Source: Enchytraeus crypticus
Taxonomy: Eukaryota; Annelida; Clitellata; Enchytraeida; Enchytraeidae
Length of the DNA: 64,000 nucleotides
Reading direction: 5' to 3'
Assembly (NCBI GenBank): GCA_905160935.1
Contig: CAJHZI010000266.1
Location: forward strand, 569,001-633,000
Part shown: positions 50,625 to 61,883 of the stretch, one piece after another
How positions within the stretch are numbered: the first letter of the stretch is position 1
How the letters are laid out: every line of letters starts with the position of its first letter
Position numbers and translations under genes: made by a program
Notes under the pieces: generated by a model
Told to the model about the DNA's origin: nothing
Database searches by the model: none
Seen by the model: the letters and a program-made list of their open reading frames with translations, nothing else

Positions 50625-51246
50625 CGTTTATTTTCGTTCAATCTGACAACCGCAGAAAGTTACAGCACAGAAATTCCAACAGACATAGCATAACAAATTA
50701 CAGATATAGCATAAACAGTTATAGGCTAGATATAAGAGAGATAAAACTAAAAATTGTTCTCGCTAACATTTACCACATGAATATTACAACATTACATAAA
50801 TCAATGGCTTATACTATTCATAATTGCCATATAGGGCGTACTGTACTATGAGTAAAGAAGAATCTTTTAGTATTCATTAAATTAACTAGCATCATCTAGA
50901 ATCATACGAGTAATGAAGTTTTTATCGCTCAGACTGCTTCGTTTTATGGGAAGGGAAAAGCATCTCTTAGCAGTATTTCTTCGGGTTGGGTAATTATGAT
51001 TGTTTTGTGGAGGTAACAAATGCGCCAGTAAATGTGCAGGGTTGTTACAGATTGCCTTGAAAAGATTTTTGTCAGCAAAGTTACATAGATCCTCAAAATT
51101 AGATTCTTTACTGTAGAATCCAGCTCTCCTTGCCTTCTTTAAAAAGGTTTCAAGACGGGTTCTCTCTTCAGCATTTGTAAAGCCCCACCAAAACTGGGAG
51201 GCATACAGAAGCTTAGAGAGTGTGGAGGCTTGAAAGACTCTCTATA

Positions 51247-51250
<4 letters not shown>
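50625..51250 (-). mobile_element. LINE fragment: reverse-transcriptase C-terminal tail and 3' UTR
   Basis: An open minus-strand frame from about 51245 to the TAA ending at 50882 encodes roughly 120 residues: LLYASQFWWGFTNAEERTRLE, RRAGFY, then NYPTRRNTAKRCFSLPIKR and LSDKNFITRMILDDAS. This is the conserved C-terminal region after the RT in CR1/Rex-like LINEs. It has no initiator Met, since it is a 5'-truncated piece. About 250 nt of 3' UTR follows. The fragment is bounded by (TA)n arrays on both sides (50520-50622 and 51250-51297). It is not the same family as the intact LINE at 58.9-63.4 kb. Confidence 0.75.
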
Positions 51251-51299
<49 letters not shown>

Positions 51300-52204
51300 T
51301 GAAAAATTTCAATTACATTCTGCCATATAAAATCGCATTACACATACGGTACCTACAATTAAATTAATAGTAACAATGGAGTCATATAACAATTTAATAA
51401 TAATAGGCCTAAATAATACAAAATTATTCAATAAAAATTAACTACATCTTCTATATACACGTAGGCCTATAGATTGAATATTTTAAATTAACATACATAT
51501 TCGATAATTATATTATAAGTGCATTAATAAATTTAAAAAGTTAAATAAAATCAGTACATAAAGATATTATTCTTTCTATAGTACATACGAAACAGTAGCA
51601 GTACAATAGTAGTACAATAGCAGTACAGTAGCAGTACAATAGTGTGTAATATTATGAAATAAGATATTGTAAACTAACTACCGATGACAAATATATTTTA
51701 TAAGTAATTATTGAAGTAGGTTTGGAATTGACAACAATTACACTTTCACATAAAATATGTTAGCACATATACATAAATAACATACTATAAACTTACATTA
51801 CCTGGTACAAGTAGATCTTCTTACAGTCTAACATTGCACCACTTTTAATATTGACTCATATGAACAACAAGCAAGGCGAATGATCTTCACCTGTACGTTA
51901 TGACGATCAGTCCAACTTTCCCAGAAGGGGTTTGAATTGATCAAGATGTATGCTCCCTAATATTTTTATTATGATATTCTTTCTAGTTTTAAACATACCA
52001 CATGCGAACTGACTTTAAGGTAGCTGCAGGAGTTTGTAGAATACCACTACTTCTGGCATATGACAATGAAAAATAATTGATCTTCTATTATTGTGAAATC
52101 AACTTATGAACTGTAAATCTTGTAGTTAATTAATAATTTATAGTAATAAAAATAATGATAGGAATAATAAAAATAGGATGATAAGAGTAATATATGCGCT
52201 TTAC

Positions 52205-52490
52205 TAAAGTCATTATCGTCATCTTCTTCCTTGAATCCCGGTTTGACTAGGACCGGGATACGATAGACTGTTTCAAATCCTCCCTGTCCTACATCATATC
52301 ATCAGTCAGTCCCCTATTTGTGACTTTTCCATTCGTTTAAATTTTTGTAACATTTTCTGGAGCCTAGGCGCACACTAACCTGATGCGCTTTCTGACGTTA
52401 GTAATCTTAGTGCTTTAGTCGCCTTCTACGACACGTGCAGTCACCGGTTGATCACGTCTTCAAACAACCCGGACACAACACAGATTTAGC
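52205..52490 (-). mobile_element. SINE-like dispersed repeat, family 3, inverse copy
   Basis: Inverse copy that starts with (ATCTTCTTCC)-type tail DNA and ends with CAACCCGGACACAACA. Almost full length. It lies next to a SINE family 1 copy at 52510, so two repeats are stacked. Confidence 0.75.
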
Positions 52491-52509
52491 ACAATCAAAT
52501 TGTGCTAAA

Positions 52510-52640
52510 TCATAATTAAAGCAAAAGCTAATGTTAACGTCAGTTTCCTCACTCGAAAGAGATGTCAGTGACGGGCGAGCCCAGGATTTGAATCTCGCAC
52601 CTACTGATCCGCTGTCGAGTATCTTAACGACATGTAGTAA
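52510..52640 (-). mobile_element. SINE family 1 copy
   Basis: Inverse orientation of the element at 11652-11810. It reads AACGTCAGTTTCCTCACTCGAAAG, the CAGTGACGGGCGAGCCCAGG segment, then inverse box B (GGATTTGAATC) and the box A region. Well preserved. Confidence 0.75.
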
Positions 52641-53326
52641 TTAACTGACTTGAGCCAGTTAAATATTGCATGTTATTTACACAATACTATATACTCTCTA
52701 ATCAGCTCAAAGTTATTGAATTGTTTTAATTTAAACAAAATTTATCCGAAGCATTTGGACAAAAATATTTCGCGTAACTGGTTTATTAATTTACTTCAGA
52801 GCAATCTCCCTAATAATTACAACCTCGTTATATCTCAGCTTGATGGTCATAACTGCTTTACCTGCGAAAGCCGGTAGTCAACTTTCTTAGGCCCTACAGT
52901 TTACTCTCGTTCTGAACCAGTTCAATAGCGACAACAAAAGTGTATACAAGTCCGAGTTTACAGAAATACCTGAATATTATAATAACATGTTCAGTGTTAG
53001 TTTCTCTGTTCAGTGTCTCTGTTTCCATACCGTAAGTACAATTCAAGACATAAATAATAATTTATCGACTTAGGCTTTTAAAGTCATAATGTTCACCGAT
53101 AAGATTTTAAACAGTTGAAAGAAAACACTGCATTTAGGAAAATGTTTTATACTCATATAAATGTGTAATATTAGTACAGTAAACAATATACAATACCTGA
53201 ACACGCCTAATGTGATTCCAGTGCAGGGTTGTTATCTTTTTTCATAAAATTCAGGTTATAACTCTAATGCAAGATCTCGTTTTATTTAAAATAGAAAGCT
53301 AATTCAGTAAAACAAATATATATACA

Positions 53327-53372
<46 letters not shown>

Positions 53373-53567
53373 GTACATGTAGGCCTATATTACCATTAAA
53401 CTGTGAATAATTTCTTTCGAAATGAAAAAATAGCGATTAAAATCAATTTCCGACTCTTTAATTTTTGGTCAACTGTTAATTTCTTCTTAGAACCTCTACT
53501 TAAATCAAATAATGTGATTTAAGCCTAATCACTTCATTTTTGGATAATCTTATCTCTCTCTTTAGAC

Positions 53568-54291
53568 CAGTGGCGGATCCAGGGAGGGGGCCCAGGGGGC
53601 CCGGGCCCCCCCCCCTCCCTTAGGCCCGACGATAAAAAATTGTAAACTATATTTTCATTGTTTCTATGACAATTCCTTGGTGTAAGTATGTTTTAAGGAC
53701 GTTAGGGGGTTAGGGGGGATACGAGAGGGAACTCGAAACGTCCGATTACCTTGAATTTTTTCATATAATGAAAGGGGCCCGAAAAATGTTGACCGTTTCA
53801 CTAGCTCTCAATTTTCACTTTAACCACTGTATAAGAGAAAAAAATGGTATAGGGCCTAAGTAAAATATGCGAACACTGTCCCGGATCAGTGGTACAAACA
53901 GCCTTGGTTGGGATCGAGGGGCTTAATCCCCACCTTTCGCCAAATTAAGGTCACTTTTGCAATTGGTTCAGATCCGCTGAGTTTCTTCAGAGGTGAAAAA
54001 ATTAACCTACTTTTTTCCTAAACAATTGTAGGATTTTAGGCAATTTAGGTTGTCCTCTCACTTTAGTACGGATGTGAGTGGGGGAGGGGTAAGATGCGGG
54101 AATACACTCACTCTATGCACTCTATGAGTCGAGCACAGTATGCTGAAACATTTTGTGCCCCCCCCCCCTCATACAGCATTTTATTGGGTTACATCACATG
54201 TCTCGAAGAAGGAGTTGTGTAAGCAAAAAATGTATACTCTCCAAAAAATATTTTCGGGCCCCCCCTTAAAAAATTCCTGGATCCGCCCCTG
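53568..54291. mobile_element. hAT-type MITE with 8-bp target-site duplication
   Basis: A 724-bp non-autonomous element. The left end reads CAGTGGCGGATCCAGG, and the right end is the inverse of CAGGGGCGGATCCAGG. The 8-bp direct repeat CTTTAGAC flanks it at 53560-53567 and 54292-54299. An 8-bp duplication with CAG...CTG ends is diagnostic of the hAT superfamily. The interior is non-coding, with G/C homopolymer blocks just inside both ends. No transposase frame is visible, so it would need an autonomous relative to move. Confidence 0.9.
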
Positions 54292-54934
54292 CTTTAGACT
54301 ATAGCTCATCGTTTTAGTTAGTTTCCCACCACTGCAGGTATTGAAAGCTGGACAATTAGTATATAACAAGCTTAATGGGTACTTGAAGAATTCTTGACCT
54401 ATACAGCTGGTGGGCCTTAGGCTAAGATTGTTCACATTTAATTTACATGTCATCCAATTGTTAAGTTTGCTGATGAAATCAAATAAAATTTTGACTTATC
54501 GCGTACAGTATCTCTATAACCTATGAAATTTTTCTAACAATACGATTCGTATGCACTGTTTTTAAAATACGTTGCTAAACTCTATCTCTCTCTTTCACAC
54601 TACCTCTCACTCTCTCGCTTTCTCACTCTCCAACTCTCCCTCTCTCTCTTTCACTCTCTCTGGTAATCGGCCAAGTGCAAGTCTAGGACACATATTGTTG
54701 CCAGCAATCTGCTTTCACCGTTCACATACACTGTAGAGCACTTTATTCATTACATTTTGTCTTTCCAAAAAGGATTATACCAATTCAGCCATTCTACGAC
54801 TTCAAAAACATAATCTAATCAATGGGTTTGATATAATATTGATTGATTAATATGAATTCTGATGGAATTTTATTTCCTAGGTTATTTCCCAGACAATAAA
54901 CGGATTCGGAGGTAGCCAGGGTTCAAGGCATTTG

Positions 54935-55780
54935 GGCTGCTCTATCCTTATTGGAAGCCCCTATACTGCAATGGTGTCTAAGTCCATGGAGGCTTTGGCC
55001 TCAAAAATCTCTGGCACTGTGCACTCGGAACTCCTCGCGAAGGCGTCTATCCCACAATAAAAGGCCCGGCTGCTGCTGTTTCGACTCTTCATAGTGGTGA
55101 CTGGTTGAAAGCCTTACCTTTATCATCCTGTTGCCTCCGCCTGGATGACGAGGCAGTCAGAGTAGCGGTTGGTCTTCGTCTGGGCTCTAGTCTTTGTGAA
55201 CCACACAACTGTGTCTGCGGAGCCTCGGTCAATGCTCTAGGCACTCACGGCTTTTCATGCATGCGGAGCGCCGGCAGAATCGACAGGCACCACTATCTGA
55301 GTGATCTGGTATGGCGTGCCCTAACTCGTGCAATTATTCCGGCTATAAAAGAGCCCCAGGGATTGAGCCGGTAGGATGGGAAGCGACCGGACGGTGTATC
55401 TCAAATTCCTTGGGCAGAAGGCAAGTGTATCAGCTGGGATGTCACTGTGACGGACCCATTCTCAGCAAGCAATCTCAGCCTTTCATACACTGCAGCTGGC
55501 TCAGCTACTGAAGCCGCATCCAATAGGAATTCACTTTACGCAGTCTCTAGTAGCTACATCTTCCTGCTAATTTCTTTTGAGACCTTGGGCGCCATCAATT
55601 CTGCCGCGTCTGACTTCATAAATGAATTAGGCAGGAGAACCAGCGCTATTACAGGCGAAAAACGCGAAAAAGCCTTTCTGTGGAAGCGCCCGTCTGTAAT
55701 GCTGTCTGCGTTCGTGGCACATTGGCGAATGCGGCCTCCCAGAGCGGAGAGGCCGCAACAAACATTTTTTAAACATTTCT
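54935..55780 (+). pseudogene. Decayed retroelement 3' domain: zinc motif plus restriction-like endonuclease
   Basis: The frame from 55054 to 55797 reads through except for one TAG at 55372. The translation contains SGDWLKALPLSSC, LRLDDEAVRVAVGLRLG, a CxC...HGFSC zinc-like cluster, RHHYLSDLVWRAL, KEPQGLSR, then DGKRPDG and SWDVTVTDP after the stop. The RH, (R)PDG and D-V elements match a PD-(D/E)xK restriction-like endonuclease layout, known from several invertebrate retroelement polyproteins. Upstream, a different frame (LIGSPYTAMVSKSMEALASKI, roughly 54945-55060) joins by a frameshift near 55060-55080 and looks like more of the same polyprotein. Two lesions plus the missing upstream RT mark it as dead. 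The precise clade (R2/NeSL-like or other) is uncertain. Confidence 0.7.
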
Positions 55781-57043
55781 TTTCATATTTCTTTTAATTA
55801 ATGAAGTCCTTCTTTTAACTTATTTTTGGCCCAGGGCCTATACAGCCAAGAGCATTAAAAATTATAATAATAATAACCTCCGACAATTTCTAAAGCTATG
55901 TCATGGCTGGTGTCCGGTCTTCGAGATTACAGGTTGCTGACAGGTTATTATGCATGTAGGTATATGTTAGCTATTCCTGAAACGAAACTTCATTACACTT
56001 CTCGATTGGCTCTAAATATATTATAATCCTGTGATCCTATATGGCAGGCTCTAGGTTTAAATTTATTCAAATAAAGTGCTAGAAGACACACTCCAAAACA
56101 TGCAGATATTTTATAATGCTTCAATAATTGTCGTTTTATTAGGTTTAACACAAGTCACAAAAAGTCATTTACACGTATATATGTACTGAAAAATGTATAT
56201 TTTGCGAAACATTATGTCCTGACTGTTGAATAAAATAACCAAACGAGCTTTGTGTTTTGAGCCGAGGAGAGCTGATAGCCAAATTCAGTAGTTTGTCTTG
56301 TCTCAATTTAATTAAAGGACGCTATAGGCCCTACGTAACGTCAACGTCATCTCTTGCAAATCTACCAGTTACGCGACGGGTCTAAGACACAAATTTTACA
56401 TCTATATAACCTCTCTGACTAGAAGAGGGCTGTAAGTGAGCAGCCTTCAAATTGGAGATATATAGTTTCCGCGAATCACCTGTAGGCCTAGAGGAAATCC
56501 GTGAAATGCAATGGGATGGAATGGAAGGAGGTGATCATTAAAAAGATAAAACGGAACTGGTAAAGGTCAGGTTATATACCTATCCATTCCCTTGCATTAT
56601 ACTGTAATACCGACCTGACATAATTTACGAGATGTAGGCCTACCTTATGACATTTTGTCTAGCAAAAATATTCACAAGATGATAAAATTAACATTAATTA
56701 GAGGCGACGTATGTAAACAATACTCTATGATCACACATAAAAATCTGCTTGTATCTTTTTTCATTAATTTACATTTATTGCTGTAATATAATTTATTAAA
56801 TTAACTTTTATATTTTTGAGAAACGTCTGCTTTCGTTGTATTTGAATGGATTGTGTACTTTTCAAGCACGCCATCATTCAATCAACGTTTCATCATCATC
56901 TTCTTCCCTTTAATCCCAGTTTAACTAGGATCGAACGTTTATACGAACGGACCTTCTCCAATCCTTTTTATCCCACGCCATGTCATATTTCCTTTTTTTT
57001 TATAGAAAATCAGCGTTTCAATCAATCGTTTCAATCGTTTCAT

Positions 57044-58395
57044 TCAATCAACGTTTAATTTTCTAAAAGATTCCTGAGGAACGTTGAGGTCTTTTTTACT
57101 GTAATCAATCTTATACTTCTCCTGCGTGTAATCCAACATCCTGGCGCGAAATCCAGGATCCATCAGTCTTCTCTTCAAATCGTCTGAATACAAATAATAA
57201 ATAAATGAAATTAATATCGGATAGGTTCTTTTAGGGCACATGTCAGTGCTATCGTGGCATTTGTGTCCTTTTTCAATTTTCTCATGTACTACTTGCGTAT
57301 GATGTAACCTAAAGTGAAATAAATTTGATTCAAGTCAATTCAATATAATTTAATATTGTAGTTGATCATAACAGTTTGAGAATATTAAATAATGAAATAG
57401 TAGTGTTTATTACACTTGTCTCTCAATCTGATTACAAATGGTCCACCGAATGTCTTGTCACATTGTTATCAAGCATGATCTTACCAGATCGTAATAGTCT
57501 AATATTATTAATAATAACTTAATAATAATAATAATGAGAAGAAGAAGAATATGTTACCAGATCATACCAGATTGTGATAAAGAATATCTGATCATATAGA
57601 GTTGCGCTATATCATGATTTCTCCCTAGTTTATAGGTCGATCACATGACTCTTCTAACAAAGTCTAAATCCTATAATTCTTCATTTCATCTATAAATGTA
57701 TACGAGCTGTCGACTCACTCAACCCGATCTGTAGTGATTGGCATCGCAGTCTTTGACTTCAAAGCAGACGATAAAAAGCACATAGATTTTTTATGTTGCT
57801 GTAAGTTTGTTTCAAATCGGCTTATTCGAAAATTGCTCTGGTAAAACTTCCTACTATATCAGGAGAAATTTTAATATATCAAGCAATATATGTCAATATC
57901 ATATCAATATATTAATATCAGCATTATATCAATGTCAGTAAACATACTGCGCAGTAATAATATAAAAAATACTAATAAAAACCATCAGCATTAATCATTT
58001 ATTTCTGAAATAAATCCAAAAAATACATTGATAATTACAACTATGTTTAATTATTAATTATTATTTATACTTACCACTGATGTCCTTAATCGATCCAGCT
58101 GATGGACCCTTGTAGTCGTCGGGTAAATATTCTTTTGGCCAAAAATCCATTGGAAAGAGTTTGTACAGGCTCTCCATTGTGCTGTGCACATGTACCTGTA
58201 TTATAAGGAGCATTGGAGATATAATTCACAATGAACATATTAAGTATTATACGGACGTTTATCTGAACTTTATTCTATTATTATTATTATTATTGCTATT
58301 ATTATTATTATTATTAATATTATTATTATTAATATTAATATTAATATTATTAATATTATTTTTATTTTTATTTTTATCATCATCATTATAATCAT

Positions 58396-58431
<36 letters not shown>

Positions 58432-58816
58432 TATTATTATTATCATCCTAATCATCATCATTATCATCGTAGTCATTATCATCATCATCGTTATTATAAT
58501 ATTATTATTATTATCACACTGCATTCATAGAATATTTTTGGGAATTTACTGCTTCTTAATCATGTAAGAAAATCGTTATAAGGAGAAGACTCTTAATGAT
58601 AAAATTAGCAAAATCACTTTAATATTAGGCAACACGTATGAATTCAGAAATATAGCATTTTTATATACATTCAATGTATGGCTATAAAGGCAAATTGCAG
58701 CTTACCCGTTCCACAAACTTTTTCTTCAGGAAGGTCTTCATCATACCGACTACTATCTCCAGGAGAGCTCCTCCATTATACAAATGAAATCCCTTCATCC
58801 TACCTGTGTTGCAGTC
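57044..58816 (-). CDS. CRAL-TRIO lipid-transfer protein, gene C, 3' part only (exons 5-7)
   Basis: Three exons are visible: 58816-58706, 58195-58075 and 57183-57044, ending in TGA. Lengths 111, 121 and 140 nt equal exons 5-7 of gene B. They encode GRMKGFHLYNGG, then VHVHSTMESLYKLFPMDFWP and YLPDDYKGPSAGS, then the C-terminal helix and the tail PQESFRKLNVD. This covers the second half of the lipid-binding fold. Exon 5 begins in phase 0 after a TGTAG acceptor, as in A and B. The four upstream exons are not found between 58817 and 64000 and should lie beyond the right edge. The intervening intron contains a complete Jockey-like LINE. No break is seen in the three exons, so the gene is probably functional, but this depends on sequence outside the window. 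Confidence 0.85.
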
Positions 58817-59186
58817 CTACAGAAGTGTGTGAAGATAATAATAGTAAAAATAAAAGGCTGTGTAAATTTTTTTTTTTTTTTAATTTAAAGAATTAAAACT
58901 GGTCTACAAAGACCAACCATTAATTTTGTCCGAACAGTCTAACAAGTACACATAACTAAAAATAATCCACTGACTACATTTAGATTTTACAACTTTAAAA
59001 TAAATCTAAACTTGTTGCTTTATAAGGCATAAATAATTAACAATTATAATAGCAAATTGCTGTACTAGACCAGTACTTGGACCATTCAAATTAATTGATT
59101 TGATATCAAATAATTCAATTCAATATTAATTTATTCTAGATTAATTATTAATTTGATTAAATCACGAAATTCGTTCTAATTTTTGA

Positions 59187-61883
59187 TTAAACTAATTCGA
59201 AGGGTTTCGTCCTCTTCAGTCTGCGCACACGATGTCGTTGATTAAGTAGTCTAAGAGCTTGAGGATTGATGTGACGACTGAGCCGATCTTGATGTCTTGA
59301 TGCCGCCTTTCTTATTTCTTCTGCTACCAGAGTTATTTTCAGATCACGATGAATATCAGCATTTCTGATGTACCACGGAGCATTTACAATGTTTCTTAAG
59401 ACCTTATTCTGGAACGTTTGTATGATTTTGGTATTTGATGATTTCGTGCAGCCCCACATTTGACATCCATAAAGCCAGACTGGCTTCAGAACCTGACAAT
59501 AAATTATAAGTTTATTATTTACCGAAAGTTTAGAATTTCTCCCAATGAGCCAGTAATACTGCCTATATTTGAGGTTGAGCTCATTTCTTTTCTTCTTGAC
59601 ATGCACTTTCCATCTCAACTTACTATCTAAATTCATGCCAAGGTATTTAGCACTATTTTCGTAGGGAACAACAGTACCATTGATAGCTAGCCTTTGCGGA
59701 TTCTTCATTCTTTTGTTCGTGAAGTTTACGTGAACAGACTTTTGTTCATTTAACTTTATCTTCCAAGATTTAGTCCACTCTAGAAATGTATTACATGCTG
59801 CTTGTGCTCTGGTCGTCGATGTGGCGAGATCCTTGCCAGTTGCGATTATTGCTGTATCATCTGCAAATGTGGCCATAGTAACTCCTCTCATAACTGGAAT
59901 ATCGCAAGTGTAGAGCAGGTAAAGGATTGGTCCAATCACGCTTCCCTGTGGAACGCCTGCATGTATTCCTTTGAGATCAGAATATTCATCGTCATATTTA
60001 ACTCTATATGATCTATTCGAGATATAAGATGTTAATATCTCTGTATACTGTTGTGGCAACTGCTGGTTGAGTTTATATACTAGGCCTTCATGCCAAACTT
60101 TATCAAAAGCAGCAGCTACATCTAGGAATAATGCCGTACAGACTTCCTTTTTCTCTAATGCATTCTCGATAACGTCAGTTATTCGATGTACCTGTTCTAT
60201 TGTAGAATGCTTTTGTCTAAATCCAAACTGAAAATCCGGGATTAACTTTCGTTCTCCGATGATCGGTTTCATCCGTTTCAGAAGTAACTTTTCAAAAAGT
60301 TTTGATATAACAGGTAGAAGAGAGATAGGTCTGTATGATTTGACGTCGTTAGGAGGTTTACCTGGTTTTTGTATCATAATTACCTCAGCAACTTTCCAGC
60401 TGTCTGGTACGTATCTCAGTCGAAAAGCAGCATTAATTATGTACGTCAACATGACTAACCCTTTCCGTGGCAGTTCTCTCAAAATGAATCCAGTGATCAG
60501 ATCGAATCCTGGAGCCTTTCTTGGACTTAAATTTGTTTTTATTTCTTGAGCCAATTCTTTAGGGGTAGTTAATGGGATAGCTTCAAGATTGCTATTAGGG
60601 ATGAGATGTAGTGATATATTATTCTGAACTGGGTTTGGTTGAAAAATCTCATACAGGCTTTCAGCAAAGAGGTCGGCTTTTTGCTTATTGCTTCTGGCCC
60701 AGGGCTCTGTTCCATTTCTGACAGGAGGAATTGAGACTATGGGTCTTTTAATTCGCTTTGTAGCTTTCCATAGAGAATAATCGCCGTGTTGAGTTGTCGT
60801 TAGGTTACTTAGATAAGAATCCATTGACTCATCTTTTAGTTTCTGTATTTCTCTTTTCAGGTTTTGGGTTCTATTGTTTAGAATAATTTTATCTCCTGGA
60901 TCTCTAGTCTGCTGCCACCTTCGTCTTGCCTTCCTCTTCTCAGTCACAAGCCGTCTAATTTTAATTGGATAATTATTACCCGCAGTAGGAAAATGTCTTT
61001 CTCGAGTGTTCATGTAAGCTGCATTCTGTATTATTCTAACAAATTTATCCACTTCGTCTTCTAGCTGCTCTGCAGTTTTCAGAGGAACTTTCAGGTTAAT
61101 ATTACTTTGCAGATCACATTTGAAACCCGTCCAATCGGTAGATTTATTTATCAATGTAGGTCGAGATTCTTTTTTGAATGTATTCTCGCTTAGTGTGAGA
61201 AGTACTGCAGAGTGGTCAGAGTCAAGATCATAGTTATCATCAACATGGAGGAAGTTTGCTGCAACTTTCCTGGTTATGAAGAAATCTAGCATATCAGGGA
61301 GTTTATTGGTATCAGTTGGCCAGTATGTTGGCTTACCTGCAGACTGGAAATTGCAACCCAGTTCTTTTATGGCCTTTAGTAATTCATTGCCTTTAGTTGT
61401 AGTAATTCTAGAGCCCCAGTCTACATGCTTAGCGTTGAAATCACCTCCAAGAATAAATCTCTCGCCAAGTTGTTGTAAAAGTACTTTATATTCAGCTAAT
61501 TTCAGATTATATCTCGGTGGGATATAGACAGCCCCTATAATTAGTGTTTGCTTCATTGATTTAATTGAAACTAGGGTAAGCTGCATTTCTGGCTTTTGTA
61601 AGTATCTTTCCTCATGATGACAGATTGTGTTTTTAACAATAATAGCACTGCCTCCTCTCGCCTGATTGTCTGGGTGAATGGTGTGGTAGAACTTGTATCC
61701 TCTAATTTTTAGGTATGACTCGCTTGTAAAATGTGTTTCAGTTATTAAACAGACATCTATTGATTGAATATGTAAGAATACCTCCAATTCTGTTTTTTTA
61801 TTCAAAATGCCATTAGCATTCCAGAGTGCTATTCTTAAGTCTGTTCTATTCACTATTAAGATTAAGACTTTGAGATGACGCAA
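59187..61883 (-). CDS. LINE ORF2: apurinic-type endonuclease plus reverse transcriptase
   Basis: About 898 residues without a stop. The endonuclease occupies residues ~17-230: WNANG at 21, ITET at 47-50, GGDFNAKH at 146-153, DMLDF at 197 and SDH at 222-224, all expected catalytic landmarks. The reverse transcriptase spans ~500-760: YRPISLLPV at 517, LDVAAAFDKVWH at 587-598, GVPQGSVIGP at 643-652 and the FADD active site at 673-676. A C-terminal region with repeated Trp/Cys residues (YGCQMWGC) follows. The protein nicks target DNA and reverse-transcribes its own RNA from the nick. The frame is +1 relative to ORF1 and opens after a TAG at 61898. The frame contains no ATG near its beginning (the first is about residue 100), so the start given is the non-ATG TTG at 61883. 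Confidence 0.9.
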   Translation of the reverse strand: MRHLKVLILIVNRTDLRIALWNANGILNKKTELEVFLHIQSIDVCLITETHFTSESYLKIRGYKFYHTIHPDNQARGGSAIIVKNTICHHEERYLQKPEMQLTLVSIKSMKQTLIIGAVYIPPRYNLKLAEYKVLLQQLGERFILGGDFNAKHVDWGSRITTTKGNELLKAIKELGCNFQSAGKPTYWPTDTNKLPDMLDFFITRKVAANFLHVDDNYDLDSDHSAVLLTLSENTFKKESRPTLINKSTDWTGFKCDLQSNINLKVPLKTAEQLEDEVDKFVRIIQNAAYMNTRERHFPTAGNNYPIKIRRLVTEKRKARRRWQQTRDPGDKIILNNRTQNLKREIQKLKDESMDSYLSNLTTTQHGDYSLWKATKRIKRPIVSIPPVRNGTEPWARSNKQKADLFAESLYEIFQPNPVQNNISLHLIPNSNLEAIPLTTPKELAQEIKTNLSPRKAPGFDLITGFILRELPRKGLVMLTYIINAAFRLRYVPDSWKVAEVIMIQKPGKPPNDVKSYRPISLLPVISKLFEKLLLKRMKPIIGERKLIPDFQFGFRQKHSTIEQVHRITDVIENALEKKEVCTALFLDVAAAFDKVWHEGLVYKLNQQLPQQYTEILTSYISNRSYRVKYDDEYSDLKGIHAGVPQGSVIGPILYLLYTCDIPVMRGVTMATFADDTAIIATGKDLATSTTRAQAACNTFLEWTKSWKIKLNEQKSVHVNFTNKRMKNPQRLAINGTVVPYENSAKYLGMNLDSKLRWKVHVKKKRNELNLKYRQYYWLIGRNSKLSVNNKLIIYCQVLKPVWLYGCQMWGCTKSSNTKIIQTFQNKVLRNIVNAPWYIRNADIHRDLKITLVAEEIRKAASRHQDRLSRHINPQALRLLNQRHRVRRLKRTKPFELV

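Larger units (their letters stand above)
48861..57043. other. Intergenic between CRAL-TRIO genes B and C
   Basis: 8.2 kb holding SINE family 1-3 copies, the CR1-like LINE tail, the hAT MITE, and the decayed endonuclease domain. A family 3 repeat copy (56890-56990, minus) lies about 50 bp past the gene C stop codon, so it may be part of its 3' UTR. The remainder is AT-rich and shows no coding. Confidence 0.6.

Noticed and set aside
52650-52877. 75-codon plus-strand frame
   Set aside because: Looks coding-like (Asn/Leu-rich) but matches no family I recognise and lies beside SINE copies.
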